The notes beneath the pieces were generated by a model that searched no databases, was not told the origin of the DNA, and worked only from the letters and a program-made list of their open reading frames with translations. A stretch of 64,000 bases of DNA from an uncultured Oscillospiraceae bacterium (GTDB lineage: Bacteria; Bacillota; Clostridia; Oscillospirales; Oscillospiraceae), in assembly GCA_947625045.1 (NCBI GenBank), contig CANQMW010000004.1:62001-126000 (forward strand), read 5' to 3'. Positions 8,092-15,808 of the stretch are shown piece after piece (position 1 is the first letter of the stretch; each line of letters starts with the position of its first letter). A program made the position numbers and the translations under genes.

Positions 8092-10590
8092 ATGGATACG
8101 TATCGGGAGAGCTGCCAAAAAGCGCAGAAATATGCGAACAGGGTACTGCTTTTCAAAATGGGGCGTTTCCTGGAAACGGTATCACCGGAGCAGCTCCGCA
8201 TGGATGGCGGCGCCTATATCCCGGACATAACGCATTGGCTCAGGCTGCACAGCTTCAGGAAAAAGGGAGACGCCGCCCAAAATGAGCAGGCGCTCCGGCT
8301 CGCGGTGAGCGAGTGGATGCGTATGACGGTCGGCAGCGGAAGCAGCGCCGCGTTTGCCCTTCGGCGCAGCGAGGGTGTTTTGTCTGTTTTATACGGCGCC
8401 GGACAGAGCGATCACAGCGGCCCGTTCAAAGCCCTTATCCCCGAGTGCGACCTGCGGCATACTGCCTGGGCTAAGGCCGGCTATGCCTATAATGGGCTCG
8501 TGACCGGTACGATCCGTTCAAAGCGGCTGGCGGACGTCTTTGCCTCATCAGATACAGGCAACGCGTACATATCATGTATAGTGCTGCCGGTGTCTTCCGC
8601 GGAGATCCAGGCGAAGCTGGAAGAGAACCGCGGACTGATAGCGTATTTCAATACATATAAAACATTTCAGAAAGCATACGGAAATGCCAGCAGAAGGATC
8701 GAAGATGTGCCGATCCCTGGTGTGGTACAGGCTCTCGCCCTTCTCAATGATGAGAATGATTACATTGAGCATAACATGGGCAGCGGGTTTGTGCGCACGG
8801 CGGTAAGATTCGGAGCGGACCGGGAAAAAGATTACAGAGCTCTGGCGGCGCTTATCCGCTCCTGCATAGATTCTGACCGCGATACAGGAAACGCGTTCGA
8901 GCCTCCCCGCACCTTTATGCTGAGAGGTGCGTGCCGGTCCTGGAGGGACTGCCTTGCCGTTCCCTATGTTCAGATCGGCAGCGGCCGATCTTCAGAGTGG
9001 GTCTATACTCTCACCATGCAGGACATCCAGAGCGCTGCGTCGTTCTGTCTCCCTCCCGTCCATTCCCATGACGGCTGCTATGTGAAGGACTACGATATAG
9101 GCGAGGACGGGATGGACGCCTTCCCGGTGACGGACCGGATCGATGCGGAGGGTGTGGAGCTGGGCACTGTATATAACAGCGCCTCCAAAGCCGTGATCCC
9201 GTTCTCCGCGCTGCACTCGCATATGTTCGTAGCCGGCGCCACCGAGACAGGAAAAACGACTACGGTCAAGAAGATCCTGATGGGATTGAATGCGGCGGGG
9301 ATCCCGTTTACGGTCATTGAAGCCGCCAAAAAGGAATACAGCTCACTCATCGGAAGCATCCCCGAACTGAGAGTATATACGTCTGGCAGTGACGGCGTTA
9401 TGTTGAGGTTCAATCCCCTTCAGCCGGAGGATGGCGTCCTCATCGAAAACCATGTGGCGGCGGTCGTAAGGGCGCTGGTCGCCGCGACCGGGGGTGAGCA
9501 TCCCATTCCGGAGGCCTATGACGGCCTGCTCAAGCAGACGTACCAGAGAGCCGGCTGGGAATACGGAATGATGGCCTACACCGATGAGCACAAGCCGTTT
9601 CCCACCTTTAAGGACGTTTTGGAGAATGTGGACAGCTATATCGCCGCGCACGCCAGATACGGACCGGAGGTAAAGCAGAATCTTACGGCTGCCCTGAAGC
9701 TTCGGACAGAGAACATGCATTCAGGGGCTGCGGGGAGCTTGTTTGCCAGGGCGGCCGGCCTTCAGGCCAGGGACTTGCTGGAGACGCCGTGTGTCATAGA
9801 GCTTGCCGACTTCTCTGCCCAGTCTGCCGCGTTCATCATGAACATTTTACTGTTCAAGTTCCAGAGCTATCTCTCCCGACAGCCTGAATGCGGCCGGCTC
9901 AGGCGCGTCATCGTGGTCGAGGAAGCCCACAACGTCTTTAAACGGACACTGGTTGAAGACAGCGGCAGGGCGCTGAACAACGAATACTTTGACAAGATGC
10001 TTGCCGAGATCAGAAGCTCGGGCACCGGGCTGATCCTGAGCGACCAGCGGCCAAGCGTCATGTCAGATGCGGTGATGGCCAACACCTCGGTGAAGATAAT
10101 CCATGCCATTACCGACGGCGGCGACAGAGAGGTGATCGGCGTGCCTGCCGGCTTGTCAGCGTTCCAGATGAAAAAACTCGGGGAGTTCCAGACCGGCGAA
10201 TGTGTCGTCGCGGTCAGAGGCTGTCACGGGGTACAGCATGTCCGGGTGAAAGCGGCTGAGGAGGGTACGGCTTTCCATGCCGCCTGTCATATCTGCACGG
10301 CGAGATTCCGGTGCCGCCGGGATGCGGTCAGAAAAATACTGGCGAATGTGGATAAGGTCAGACTCGCGTTCCATGTGGCCAAAATACAGGCTGAACCGTA
10401 CAACATCCCGATGCTGGAGACTTTCATCACCAATATGTTCCAGGACCTGAACATGACGGCGTCCGCACAGACAAGGCTCTGCCTGCTGGGGGAGATCCTG
10501 AATGAATATGGCACAGCCTCGATGCAGGAAAAACGGATCATAGTGAATTCCTATTCCAATTATCTGAAAAGGGGTGAGCACAATGAGTGA
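8092..10590 (+). CDS. HerA-like hexameric ATPase
   Basis: A protein of 832 residues starting at 8092, after AAAAAGGAGG. An N-terminal region of about 370 residues has no clear motif. It precedes a HerA/FtsK-type motor domain: Walker A GATETGKTTT (about 382-391), a PLQPEDG segment, Walker B VIVVEEAHN (about 606-614), and SSGTGLILSDQRPS, the sensor/arginine region typical of HerA/DUF87 proteins. A cysteine cluster CHICTARFRC lies near the C-terminus. HerA ATPases usually pump DNA with the nuclease NurA. Here no NurA is adjacent, but the kinase-nuclease fusion upstream could supply a nuclease. The gene overlaps the next one by 8 bases. It could also be a VirB4-like export motor. Confidence 0.87.
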   Translation: MDTYRESCQKAQKYANRVLLFKMGRFLETVSPEQLRMDGGAYIPDITHWLRLHSFRKKGDAAQNEQALRLAVSEWMRMTVGSGSSAAFALRRSEGVLSVLYGAGQSDHSGPFKALIPECDLRHTAWAKAGYAYNGLVTGTIRSKRLADVFASSDTGNAYISCIVLPVSSAEIQAKLEENRGLIAYFNTYKTFQKAYGNASRRIEDVPIPGVVQALALLNDENDYIEHNMGSGFVRTAVRFGADREKDYRALAALIRSCIDSDRDTGNAFEPPRTFMLRGACRSWRDCLAVPYVQIGSGRSSEWVYTLTMQDIQSAASFCLPPVHSHDGCYVKDYDIGEDGMDAFPVTDRIDAEGVELGTVYNSASKAVIPFSALHSHMFVAGATETGKTTTVKKILMGLNAAGIPFTVIEAAKKEYSSLIGSIPELRVYTSGSDGVMLRFNPLQPEDGVLIENHVAAVVRALVAATGGEHPIPEAYDGLLKQTYQRAGWEYGMMAYTDEHKPFPTFKDVLENVDSYIAAHARYGPEVKQNLTAALKLRTENMHSGAAGSLFARAAGLQARDLLETPCVIELADFSAQSAAFIMNILLFKFQSYLSRQPECGRLRRVIVVEEAHNVFKRTLVEDSGRALNNEYFDKMLAEIRSSGTGLILSDQRPSVMSDAVMANTSVKIIHAITDGGDREVIGVPAGLSAFQMKKLGEFQTGECVVAVRGCHGVQHVRVKAAEEGTAFHAACHICTARFRCRRDAVRKILANVDKVRLAFHVAKIQAEPYNIPMLETFITNMFQDLNMTASAQTRLCLLGEILNEYGTASMQEKRIIVNSYSNYLKRGEHNE

Positions 10591-11620
10591 GGTCGGCGGC
10601 AACGATGACGGCGTGGAAGTGGGCGGCAGCGAGACCCCATCGGGCGGCAGCGAGACAGCAATGGGCGGCAGCGAGACCGCGTCCCCGACGGAGACTACCG
10701 ATGCAGCGGAGACCACGATGGGAAATGAGACGGCCGGCCCGCCGGCGGCTGCGGAGACGACCGGCGGAAAAGGGACAGAGGGTGTTTCTGTATCCTCAAC
10801 GGAGGTGTCCGTCAATCCAGGTGAGACTGCGCACGGCATGGTCAGTATTCTCGGGGCGCCCGCCGCGCTTGAGCAGGCCCAGAAAGATGTGGAACAGCAT
10901 CATCACAATTCTATTGTGCAGATCCTGGAGACGAACGGGAAATATATGTCTGAAGAGGACAAAGCCAGGGTGTTGGAAGGCGTTGAAAGCATCCGGGCGG
11001 TCCGGCACGACCCCAGTTCGACCAGGACAGGCGGGTATCGTTTCTTCGGCGGGAAGAGCACCATCGAGGTGGCTGCCATCAGCCCAGAGCAGATGGAACG
11101 CTCGACCAAACATGAGACGAACCATTTTACCAGCAAGCACAGAGAGATCATTGTTCCCGAACCGGATAAAAACGGTTATACTGTATATCAGACCGTCGGG
11201 ACAAGGCGGTCGAGCTGGTTCCATTCGGTCAAAACGGGGGAGGACTTCAATTTTACTACCAAGGGGATGGGGATGAATGAGGGCCTTACCACCATGTATA
11301 CGAACCGGCAGCTTGCAGAGCTCAGTGAGGAGAAGGGTATGGCCGCAGAGCGGCAGCAGATCTATGCCCATGCTACAGAGCTCTGCGGCCAATTGGAAGA
11401 GATCGTGGGCGAGGACTCGCTTAAAGAGGCGTACTATGGAGGAAATATGAAGGAACTGGAAGAAAAGGTCGATTCCCTGGCGGGGGAAAAGGGCTTTGAA
11501 GAACTCCGGGACTGCCTTGACAGGGCTATCTCCAAAGACCCGGAAGAGCGGGTCCAGGCCATGAAAGACGCGCAGGCGATCTTGGCGAAGATGCATGACG
11601 AGGGAGGGACCAAGGCATGA
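10583..11620 (+). CDS. Putative zinc metallopeptidase with low-complexity N-terminus
   Basis: A protein of 345 residues. The first 80 or so are low complexity (GGSET-type repeats rich in Gly, Ser, Glu, Thr), probably disordered. A zinc peptidase signature HETNH is at about residues 176-180 and MNEGLTT at about 230-236. The HExxH plus downstream NEG arrangement is typical of gluzincin-type peptidases. I prefer the ATG at 10583 over a GTG at 10574 because the GGGG site is then correctly spaced; this overlaps the HerA-like stop by 8 bases. There is no signal peptide, so it likely acts in the cytoplasm. I infer it to be the effector or a processing enzyme of the system; its substrate is unknown. 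Confidence 0.72.
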   Translation: MSEVGGNDDGVEVGGSETPSGGSETAMGGSETASPTETTDAAETTMGNETAGPPAAAETTGGKGTEGVSVSSTEVSVNPGETAHGMVSILGAPAALEQAQKDVEQHHHNSIVQILETNGKYMSEEDKARVLEGVESIRAVRHDPSSTRTGGYRFFGGKSTIEVAAISPEQMERSTKHETNHFTSKHREIIVPEPDKNGYTVYQTVGTRRSSWFHSVKTGEDFNFTTKGMGMNEGLTTMYTNRQLAELSEEKGMAAERQQIYAHATELCGQLEEIVGEDSLKEAYYGGNMKELEEKVDSLAGEKGFEELRDCLDRAISKDPEERVQAMKDAQAILAKMHDEGGTKA

Positions 11621-12000
11621 CCGAATACATACTTGACTTCATGTCGGAGCGGGGCATTGACGCCTCGTCCCAGGAAGAACTGGCGCGCATGGAGGAGGGG
11701 ATCTCCAGGTATCTGCGGGAGAATGGCATTGAAGAAAAGGAGGATGGCGAATACTATAGGGGCTATGTTGACAGGCATCTCAGGACGATCGCTTCCGGGG
11801 ATCTGAAAGCATACTTCATCCACTATGCCCTGATCAGCGACGTGAATCAGATAGCGATCGAGCACAGGTGTGACGGCTGTGTCCCGGAGGACAGGAAGCG
11901 GACGCTTTATCAGCTGATGGAAAAGCTATATTCGTGTGGATTGGGAGAGAAATATATTCCCATCACGGAGGTAAAAGAGATCCTGGGAAGCTTATCATAA
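11617..12000 (+). CDS. Small helical protein of unknown function
   Basis: A protein of 127 residues whose ATG overlaps the metallopeptidase stop (ATGA), so it is translationally coupled. It is acidic and mostly helical by composition (many E, R, L, Y). There are two cysteines in a CDGC motif near residue 86. I recognise no domain. Its last position in the operon and tight coupling suggest an accessory or immunity partner for the metallopeptidase; this is only inference from position. Confidence 0.65.
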   Translation: MTEYILDFMSERGIDASSQEELARMEEGISRYLRENGIEEKEDGEYYRGYVDRHLRTIASGDLKAYFIHYALISDVNQIAIEHRCDGCVPEDRKRTLYQLMEKLYSCGLGEKYIPITEVKEILGSLS

Positions 12001-12021
12001 TAGGGCACGAATCAAATAACA

Positions 12022-12074
12022 AATCCGAACCCATCGCCTACGGGATACGGTCCCACAGGTCTTGGGTTCGGATT
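12022..12074. repeat. 12-bp inverted repeat at the island edge
   Basis: AATCCGAACCCA (12022-12033) is repeated in reverse complement at 12063-12074, with 29 bases between. No T-run follows, so it is a poor intrinsic terminator. It lies just after the last gene of the + strand island and could be a transcript end or an attachment-site remnant. Confidence 0.7.
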
Positions 12075-12116
12075 ATGTTGGTTTGCCTAATAACACTGAT
12101 TTGGATACGAACCCTC

Positions 12117-12240
12117 GGGGGGTGAAATCTTCTCCCAGGGGGGTGAAAATTCGGCCCAGGGGGTGAAACAAATCAGCAGGGGGGTGAAGATTCTGCCCAG
12201 GGGGGTGAAACAAATCAGCAGGGGGGTGAAGCCCCCCGCC
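12117..12240. repeat. G-rich 21-bp tandem repeat, six units
   Basis: Six units begin with GGGGGGTGAA at 12117, 12138, 12159, 12179, 12200 and 12221; one unit lacks a G. The runs of six guanines at regular spacing could form G-quadruplexes on the + strand. Read on the minus strand they give FTP-type peptide repeats, continuing out of the broken lipoprotein frame. The array replaces the end of that gene. Confidence 0.9.
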
Positions 12241-12535
12241 ATATTCTCGGCAAACTCTGCCGGAATGGTGAGGGTAATATCGAAAATCCCTTCGTTCACT
12301 GCGGCGCACCGCTCAAGGAAACCTCGCTCTTGCCGGTGTCGGCCACCGTTTGGGCTTCAGTCGCGTCCGTCCCCGCAGGTTGGGTACTTACCGCGCCCTC
12401 GGCTTTTTTGCCGCCACAAGCGCAACAGGTGGCCAACAGCGCAAACGTCAGTATAGCACAGCTTCCCCTGTTGCTCAAAAAAGGCCATCGGCATCCAGCG
12501 GCAAAAAAGTGGCGGGGAATATCCCCGCCATTCGG
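12240..12535 (-). pseudogene. Broken lipoprotein gene fragment
   Basis: Minus-strand translation gives a hydrophobic stretch ending in a lipobox-like LATCCACGGKK, then a linker rich in Thr, Ala and Glu ending SGAPQ and a stop near 12296. In another frame it continues with NEGIFDITLTIPAEFAEN. That phrase is typical of a clostridial surface lipoprotein, so a frameshift separates two parts of one gene. The 5' end lacks a start codon in frame and the 3' end is replaced by the tandem repeat. I conclude that this is a decayed remnant at an insertion junction. Confidence 0.72.
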
Positions 12536-12563
12536 TGGGCCAGGGTCTTTCGACCAGCCCGTG

Positions 12564-12812
12564 TCAGTGCCTGGCAATTACATTAGCTTTCTTAAGATCA
12601 AAGCAAACCAATCGTTGCTTTGAAGCTATGGTCCCAGGGACCTTATATGACATATCTGGGTTCCATCCCAAAGCGCAAGCCAGCACCTGACAGAAAGCCT
12701 TGCTATGTACCCGAAAACCAGCGCATGTGCCAGAGGTCTTTTTGATGCTCATGTTGGGGACCCGAAACGACACAAAGTCCTTCTTGTCGTATGGTTGCAT
12801 CACCATCTTCAT
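12564..12812 (-). CDS. Recombinase-tail-like small protein, C-terminal part
   Basis: A protein of 82 residues. The segment GWNPDMSYKVPGTI...LVCFDLKKANVI matches GWNPDFDYNIRGTW...IIVFDVTQAMPI in the C-terminus of the serine recombinase at 13985-15808, so it is a paralogous domain. Its ATG overlaps the stop of the 40-codon reading frame upstream (ATGA at 12809-12812). Together the two frames look like one ancestral gene split by a frameshift, or a coupled pair. Its function is unknown; it sits last in a recombinase operon and may be a DNA-binding accessory. Confidence 0.65.
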   Translation of the reverse strand: MKMVMQPYDKKDFVSFRVPNMSIKKTSGTCAGFRVHSKAFCQVLACALGWNPDMSYKVPGTIASKQRLVCFDLKKANVIARH

Positions 12813-12931
12813 TTCATCTCATTGACCAGGAAGCGCACATAGCGTGGATTGTTGATCTCCCGGACCGCTTTCACATAGATATGGATCGTGTTTGTGCGAA
12901 GATAGAATGATATGTAGGTGACTTCACTCAT
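12809..12931 (-). CDS. 40-residue frame, N-terminal part of the split accessory gene
   Basis: A short frame reading MSEVTYISFYLRTNTIHIY and ending in RYVRFLVNEMK. It overlaps the previous gene's stop by 8 bases and the next ATG by 4 bases. The RYVRFLVNE phrase matches the position of VQLLIHPSER in the paralogous recombinase tail, so this looks like the first half of the same domain whose second half is at 12564-12812. The pair is either frameshifted or genuinely bicistronic. Confidence 0.5.
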   Translation of the reverse strand: MSEVTYISFYLRTNTIHIYVKAVREINNPRYVRFLVNEMK

Positions 12932-13373
12932 ATTCCCTTACCAGCTTCATCCCCTTCCAAACCTCCGGAGACGTAAAGTCAAACAGCAGCATAAGGTTTT
13001 TTCCGTATTTGACCAGTTTCCCGTTGACTCGGTACCGCTGCTCCCGATCCCACCCCCACTCATTGAAGAGCCGGCGCGTGAACATGGTACATTCCATCTT
13101 CCTGGTTTTTGGATTTGTAGGGTCAGATATCCAGTTGATTGCATCTGTCTCTCTGGAGGAAACAGGTTTGACCAAAATGCATCTGGTTGCCAGGTTGACC
13201 ATGAGTTGGACAGCTTCGCAGTTGTTGAGTGCTGCAAAGGCGGGGATATTAAACGATACTGCTGATTCCCACAGAGTAAGACATGGTTCTGACCCTCTGG
13301 AAAAATACTGCCCGCGCACCACTTGAAACCCATCCAGGTTGATATCGGATACAATGAAATCATCGCTACTCAT
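12924..13373 (-). CDS. Recombinase-tail paralogue, standalone
   Basis: A protein of 149 residues. I chose the ATG at 13373 for its AGGAGG site. It has the same domain as the recombinase C-terminus: LDGFQVVRGQYFSRG against LDGYQVVRGQFLTRR, then WGWDREQRYRVNGKLV against MGWNPDFDYNIRGTW, then LLFDFTSPEVWKG. The gene overlaps the 40-codon frame downstream. Nothing in it resembles a catalytic site. I infer a structural or DNA-binding accessory to recombination or its control. It is one of a family of four in a row. Confidence 0.72.
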   Translation of the reverse strand: MSSDDFIVSDINLDGFQVVRGQYFSRGSEPCLTLWESAVSFNIPAFAALNNCEAVQLMVNLATRCILVKPVSSRETDAINWISDPTNPKTRKMECTMFTRRLFNEWGWDREQRYRVNGKLVKYGKNLMLLFDFTSPEVWKGMKLVREYE

Positions 13374-13386
13374 TGCAGGTTTCCTC

Positions 13387-13992
13387 CTATATTCGTTCAC
13401 TCATAACATACCCGTCAGCCAGGTCGATCTTATATGATTCATCGTGCCGCTCCACCGGCATACCGAAGCACTCCCGCCAGTCCTCGGGGAAAAAGGACCG
13501 GGTTTTTCGTGGTCCGGTAGTGACAAACAGCTCGAAATCTGTTAATTTAAAAAGGAATAGCACTTCCCCGTCGCTCACTGCTGGCTTTCCAAGCATCTTA
13601 TATCGGTAACGCCTATCCCACTTCATCAGATCAAAAAGTTTCGCGGCAAAAATGCGGCAAATCATATCACGATTCTTAATTTCCTTCTCTCCCCCGCCGG
13701 ACGCCCACCGAAGGGAGTCGGGAGCATCTTTGTCGCACGGGCGGATGATAAGACGACGCTGCTCCGGATGGATCAGGAGCTGGATATGTGTGACACCTGG
13801 AAAACGGCGGAGACATGCCATGTTGAATTTGATTCTGTCCGACCATACCGTTACAGCCGCATCACGCGAGTGGGCAAAAAGCTCTGCTTTGGTCACTTGA
13901 TACCCGGCGAGATCAACAATCTCCTCCTCTTCCTCTGCCCGTGGTTCGAGGGGCTCCAGATTAGAGAAAACAGCGAACTCCTCGCTAACCAT
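13387..13992 (-). CDS. Recombinase-tail paralogue, standalone
   Basis: A protein of 201 residues from the ATG at 13992 (a GTG at 14001 is also possible). It overlaps the recombinase stop by 8 bases. It shares with the recombinase tail LAGYQV, HIQLLIHPEQRRLIIRPC (against YVQLLIHPSERKLAIRPC), the KW.RRYRYKMLG element and FFPEDWRECFG (against CIPEEWEESFG). This is nearly the whole C-terminal half of the recombinase without its catalytic part. An acidic run EEEEE lies near residue 20. I infer a partner that may compete with or assist the recombinase in DNA binding. Confidence 0.75.
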   Translation of the reverse strand: MVSEEFAVFSNLEPLEPRAEEEEEIVDLAGYQVTKAELFAHSRDAAVTVWSDRIKFNMACLRRFPGVTHIQLLIHPEQRRLIIRPCDKDAPDSLRWASGGGEKEIKNRDMICRIFAAKLFDLMKWDRRYRYKMLGKPAVSDGEVLFLFKLTDFELFVTTGPRKTRSFFPEDWRECFGMPVERHDESYKIDLADGYVMSERI

Positions 13993-15808
13993 TGACTGCA
14001 CCAGCTCTCATGCGAATTCTGGCCATACTCATTTGCAACTCCTCCTCAGATATCATATGTGGTTGGCCACCGCAAGCGACAGCATGACTCTTTGCCTGTG
14101 CCTTCCAGTCAAGACGGCTGGAAATGTAGTACAGACCATTCTGAACACTAAAGTCATAGAACTCATCTCCGAAGGATTCCTCCCATTCCTCCGGGATACA
14201 CGGCACCCGCACCTTTCGTGTCCGGTCAGTCTGTTTGTCTTTTCTGTCCACCACGGCAATTGGCATCGCTTGGGTGACATCAAAAACGATGATCTCGTCC
14301 TGTCCGTTAGACAGCCATGTCCCACGAATGTTATAGTCGAAGTCAGGATTCCATCCCATGATCTCATAGAGGCATGTCGAAAAGAATTGACAGCAGAGCT
14401 GCTTTGAGGTTGGCGGCTTATTAGAACCTGTATTCCATCGGATGCTGTGGACATCCCGCTCTTCGCATGGGCGGATAGCCAGTTTCCGCTCTGATGGATG
14501 GATAAGCAGCTGGACATAGTTCACATCGGAAAACTTGCGTATGCACTCCACATTGAAGCTGATACGCTTATCAGATATGGTTAAGCTAGGGCATTCTGCG
14601 CGGCGCGTCAGAAACTGCCCTCGCACCACTTGGTAACCATCCAAGTCGAAAACACTGAAATATCGTTTCTGAAGCCGCTGGAGCTTGGTCGATGCTGTGA
14701 CGCTGTTTGATGCCTCATAGTAAGCAGCGGCACTGTCATTGACCCAATGATGGTTGATGGGAACATAGCCTCGAAAGATCCCATCGTCGATGACATGCAT
14801 AACTGGCATCTTCTTCACATGATGCCGTTTGTTCTCCATTAAAGTCTGGACTGCCTCAAATTTCTCAACGGAAATGATGGCGCTGTGATCTTCTGTGTAT
14901 AGATACTGATCTCGATCCTGGTTGTTCTTCCTTTTCTTGTGCTCAAATATGTCGGCTGTAAAGGTCTTCCACGTAAGGACGCTACCGCAGTATCTCTCAT
15001 TGTGAAGAATATAACTCAGCGCGCCTGCGTTCCATTCGTTCTTGCCTGTCTTGGTGGGCACATTACTGGCCGTGAGGATCTCTGCGATCGAGGCCATCGG
15101 GTACCCGGCAAGGAACGCGTCAAAGATGAAACGGACAACTTCAGCTTCCTTTTCCACTATCTCAAGTTTGGCGCCCTTGATATAACGGCCACTGGCGTCT
15201 CGCGCCTTGCTATATCCATACAATTCCGGTGTAAGCAATTTTCCCGTCTTGAAACGCTCATGCAAGGACCACACCATGCTTTCGCTCTTTTTGACAGATT
15301 CCTCCTGTGCAAAAGTGGCCAGCAGCGACAGCTTCAACTCCGAGTCCTCTGAAAGGGTAAAAAGGTTATCCGTTTCAAAGAACACACCAATGGGTGGGTT
15401 GTGATTCTTCAGCCTCCGGACCAATGAGATGCAGTCTACTAGATTCCGCGCAAATCGCGACACACTCTTGGTTACAATGAGGTCATACTCTCCTCGCCAG
15501 CAAGCGGACATCATTTCATTGAACTCATCCCGATTCTTAAGCGATGTCCCGGAGATCCCCTCATCCGCATATATTCTCTTTAGGTCCCAGTTGGGGTGTT
15601 TACCGACTAGGTTCTTATAGTGTTCCGTTTGGATCTCAAACGATGAGAGCTGCATATCGCTGTCTGTAGAAACACGGCAATACGCACAGGTGCGAAAAAG
15701 ATGCCCGTCCGCATAGATATCTGTCTTTTCTCGGGCAGGTATGAAGAGAGGCGCAGGAGAAGCACTGTGCGCCACAGGATCACTCTGCGTGCTTTTTTCC
15801 TCAATCAT
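13985..15808 (-). CDS. Large serine recombinase with unusual C-terminal domain
   Basis: A protein of 607 residues from the ATG at 15808 (GGAGG at the right distance). The N-terminal resolvase domain shows AYCRVSTDSD with the catalytic serine, YADEGISGTSLKNRDEF and VTKSVSRFARN. A recombinase domain follows (GYSKARDASGRYI...LHNERYCG). Large serine recombinases usually end in a zinc ribbon and coiled coil. Here that is replaced after about residue 370 by a domain also found in the small genes downstream. The gene overlaps the ATPase gene by 8 bases. It is likely the integrase of a small mobile element distinct from the prophage recombinases at 17-21 kb. Confidence 0.9.
   Translation of the reverse strand: MIEEKSTQSDPVAHSASPAPLFIPAREKTDIYADGHLFRTCAYCRVSTDSDMQLSSFEIQTEHYKNLVGKHPNWDLKRIYADEGISGTSLKNRDEFNEMMSACWRGEYDLIVTKSVSRFARNLVDCISLVRRLKNHNPPIGVFFETDNLFTLSEDSELKLSLLATFAQEESVKKSESMVWSLHERFKTGKLLTPELYGYSKARDASGRYIKGAKLEIVEKEAEVVRFIFDAFLAGYPMASIAEILTASNVPTKTGKNEWNAGALSYILHNERYCGSVLTWKTFTADIFEHKKRKNNQDRDQYLYTEDHSAIISVEKFEAVQTLMENKRHHVKKMPVMHVIDDGIFRGYVPINHHWVNDSAAAYYEASNSVTASTKLQRLQKRYFSVFDLDGYQVVRGQFLTRRAECPSLTISDKRISFNVECIRKFSDVNYVQLLIHPSERKLAIRPCEERDVHSIRWNTGSNKPPTSKQLCCQFFSTCLYEIMGWNPDFDYNIRGTWLSNGQDEIIVFDVTQAMPIAVVDRKDKQTDRTRKVRVPCIPEEWEESFGDEFYDFSVQNGLYYISSRLDWKAQAKSHAVACGGQPHMISEEELQMSMARIRMRAGAVNG

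Noticed and set aside
4915-10590. VirD4-like and HerA-like genes as part of a conjugative element
   Set aside because: No relaxase, VirB4-VirB6 set or pilus genes are present in the window, so a conjugation role is not supported here.
12063-12074. TGGGTTCGGATT as a tRNA T-arm
   Set aside because: No tRNA cloverleaf can be built around it; it is one arm of an inverted repeat.
12117-12240. The tandem repeat as a CRISPR array
   Set aside because: Units are only about 21 bp with no unique spacers and there are no cas genes.
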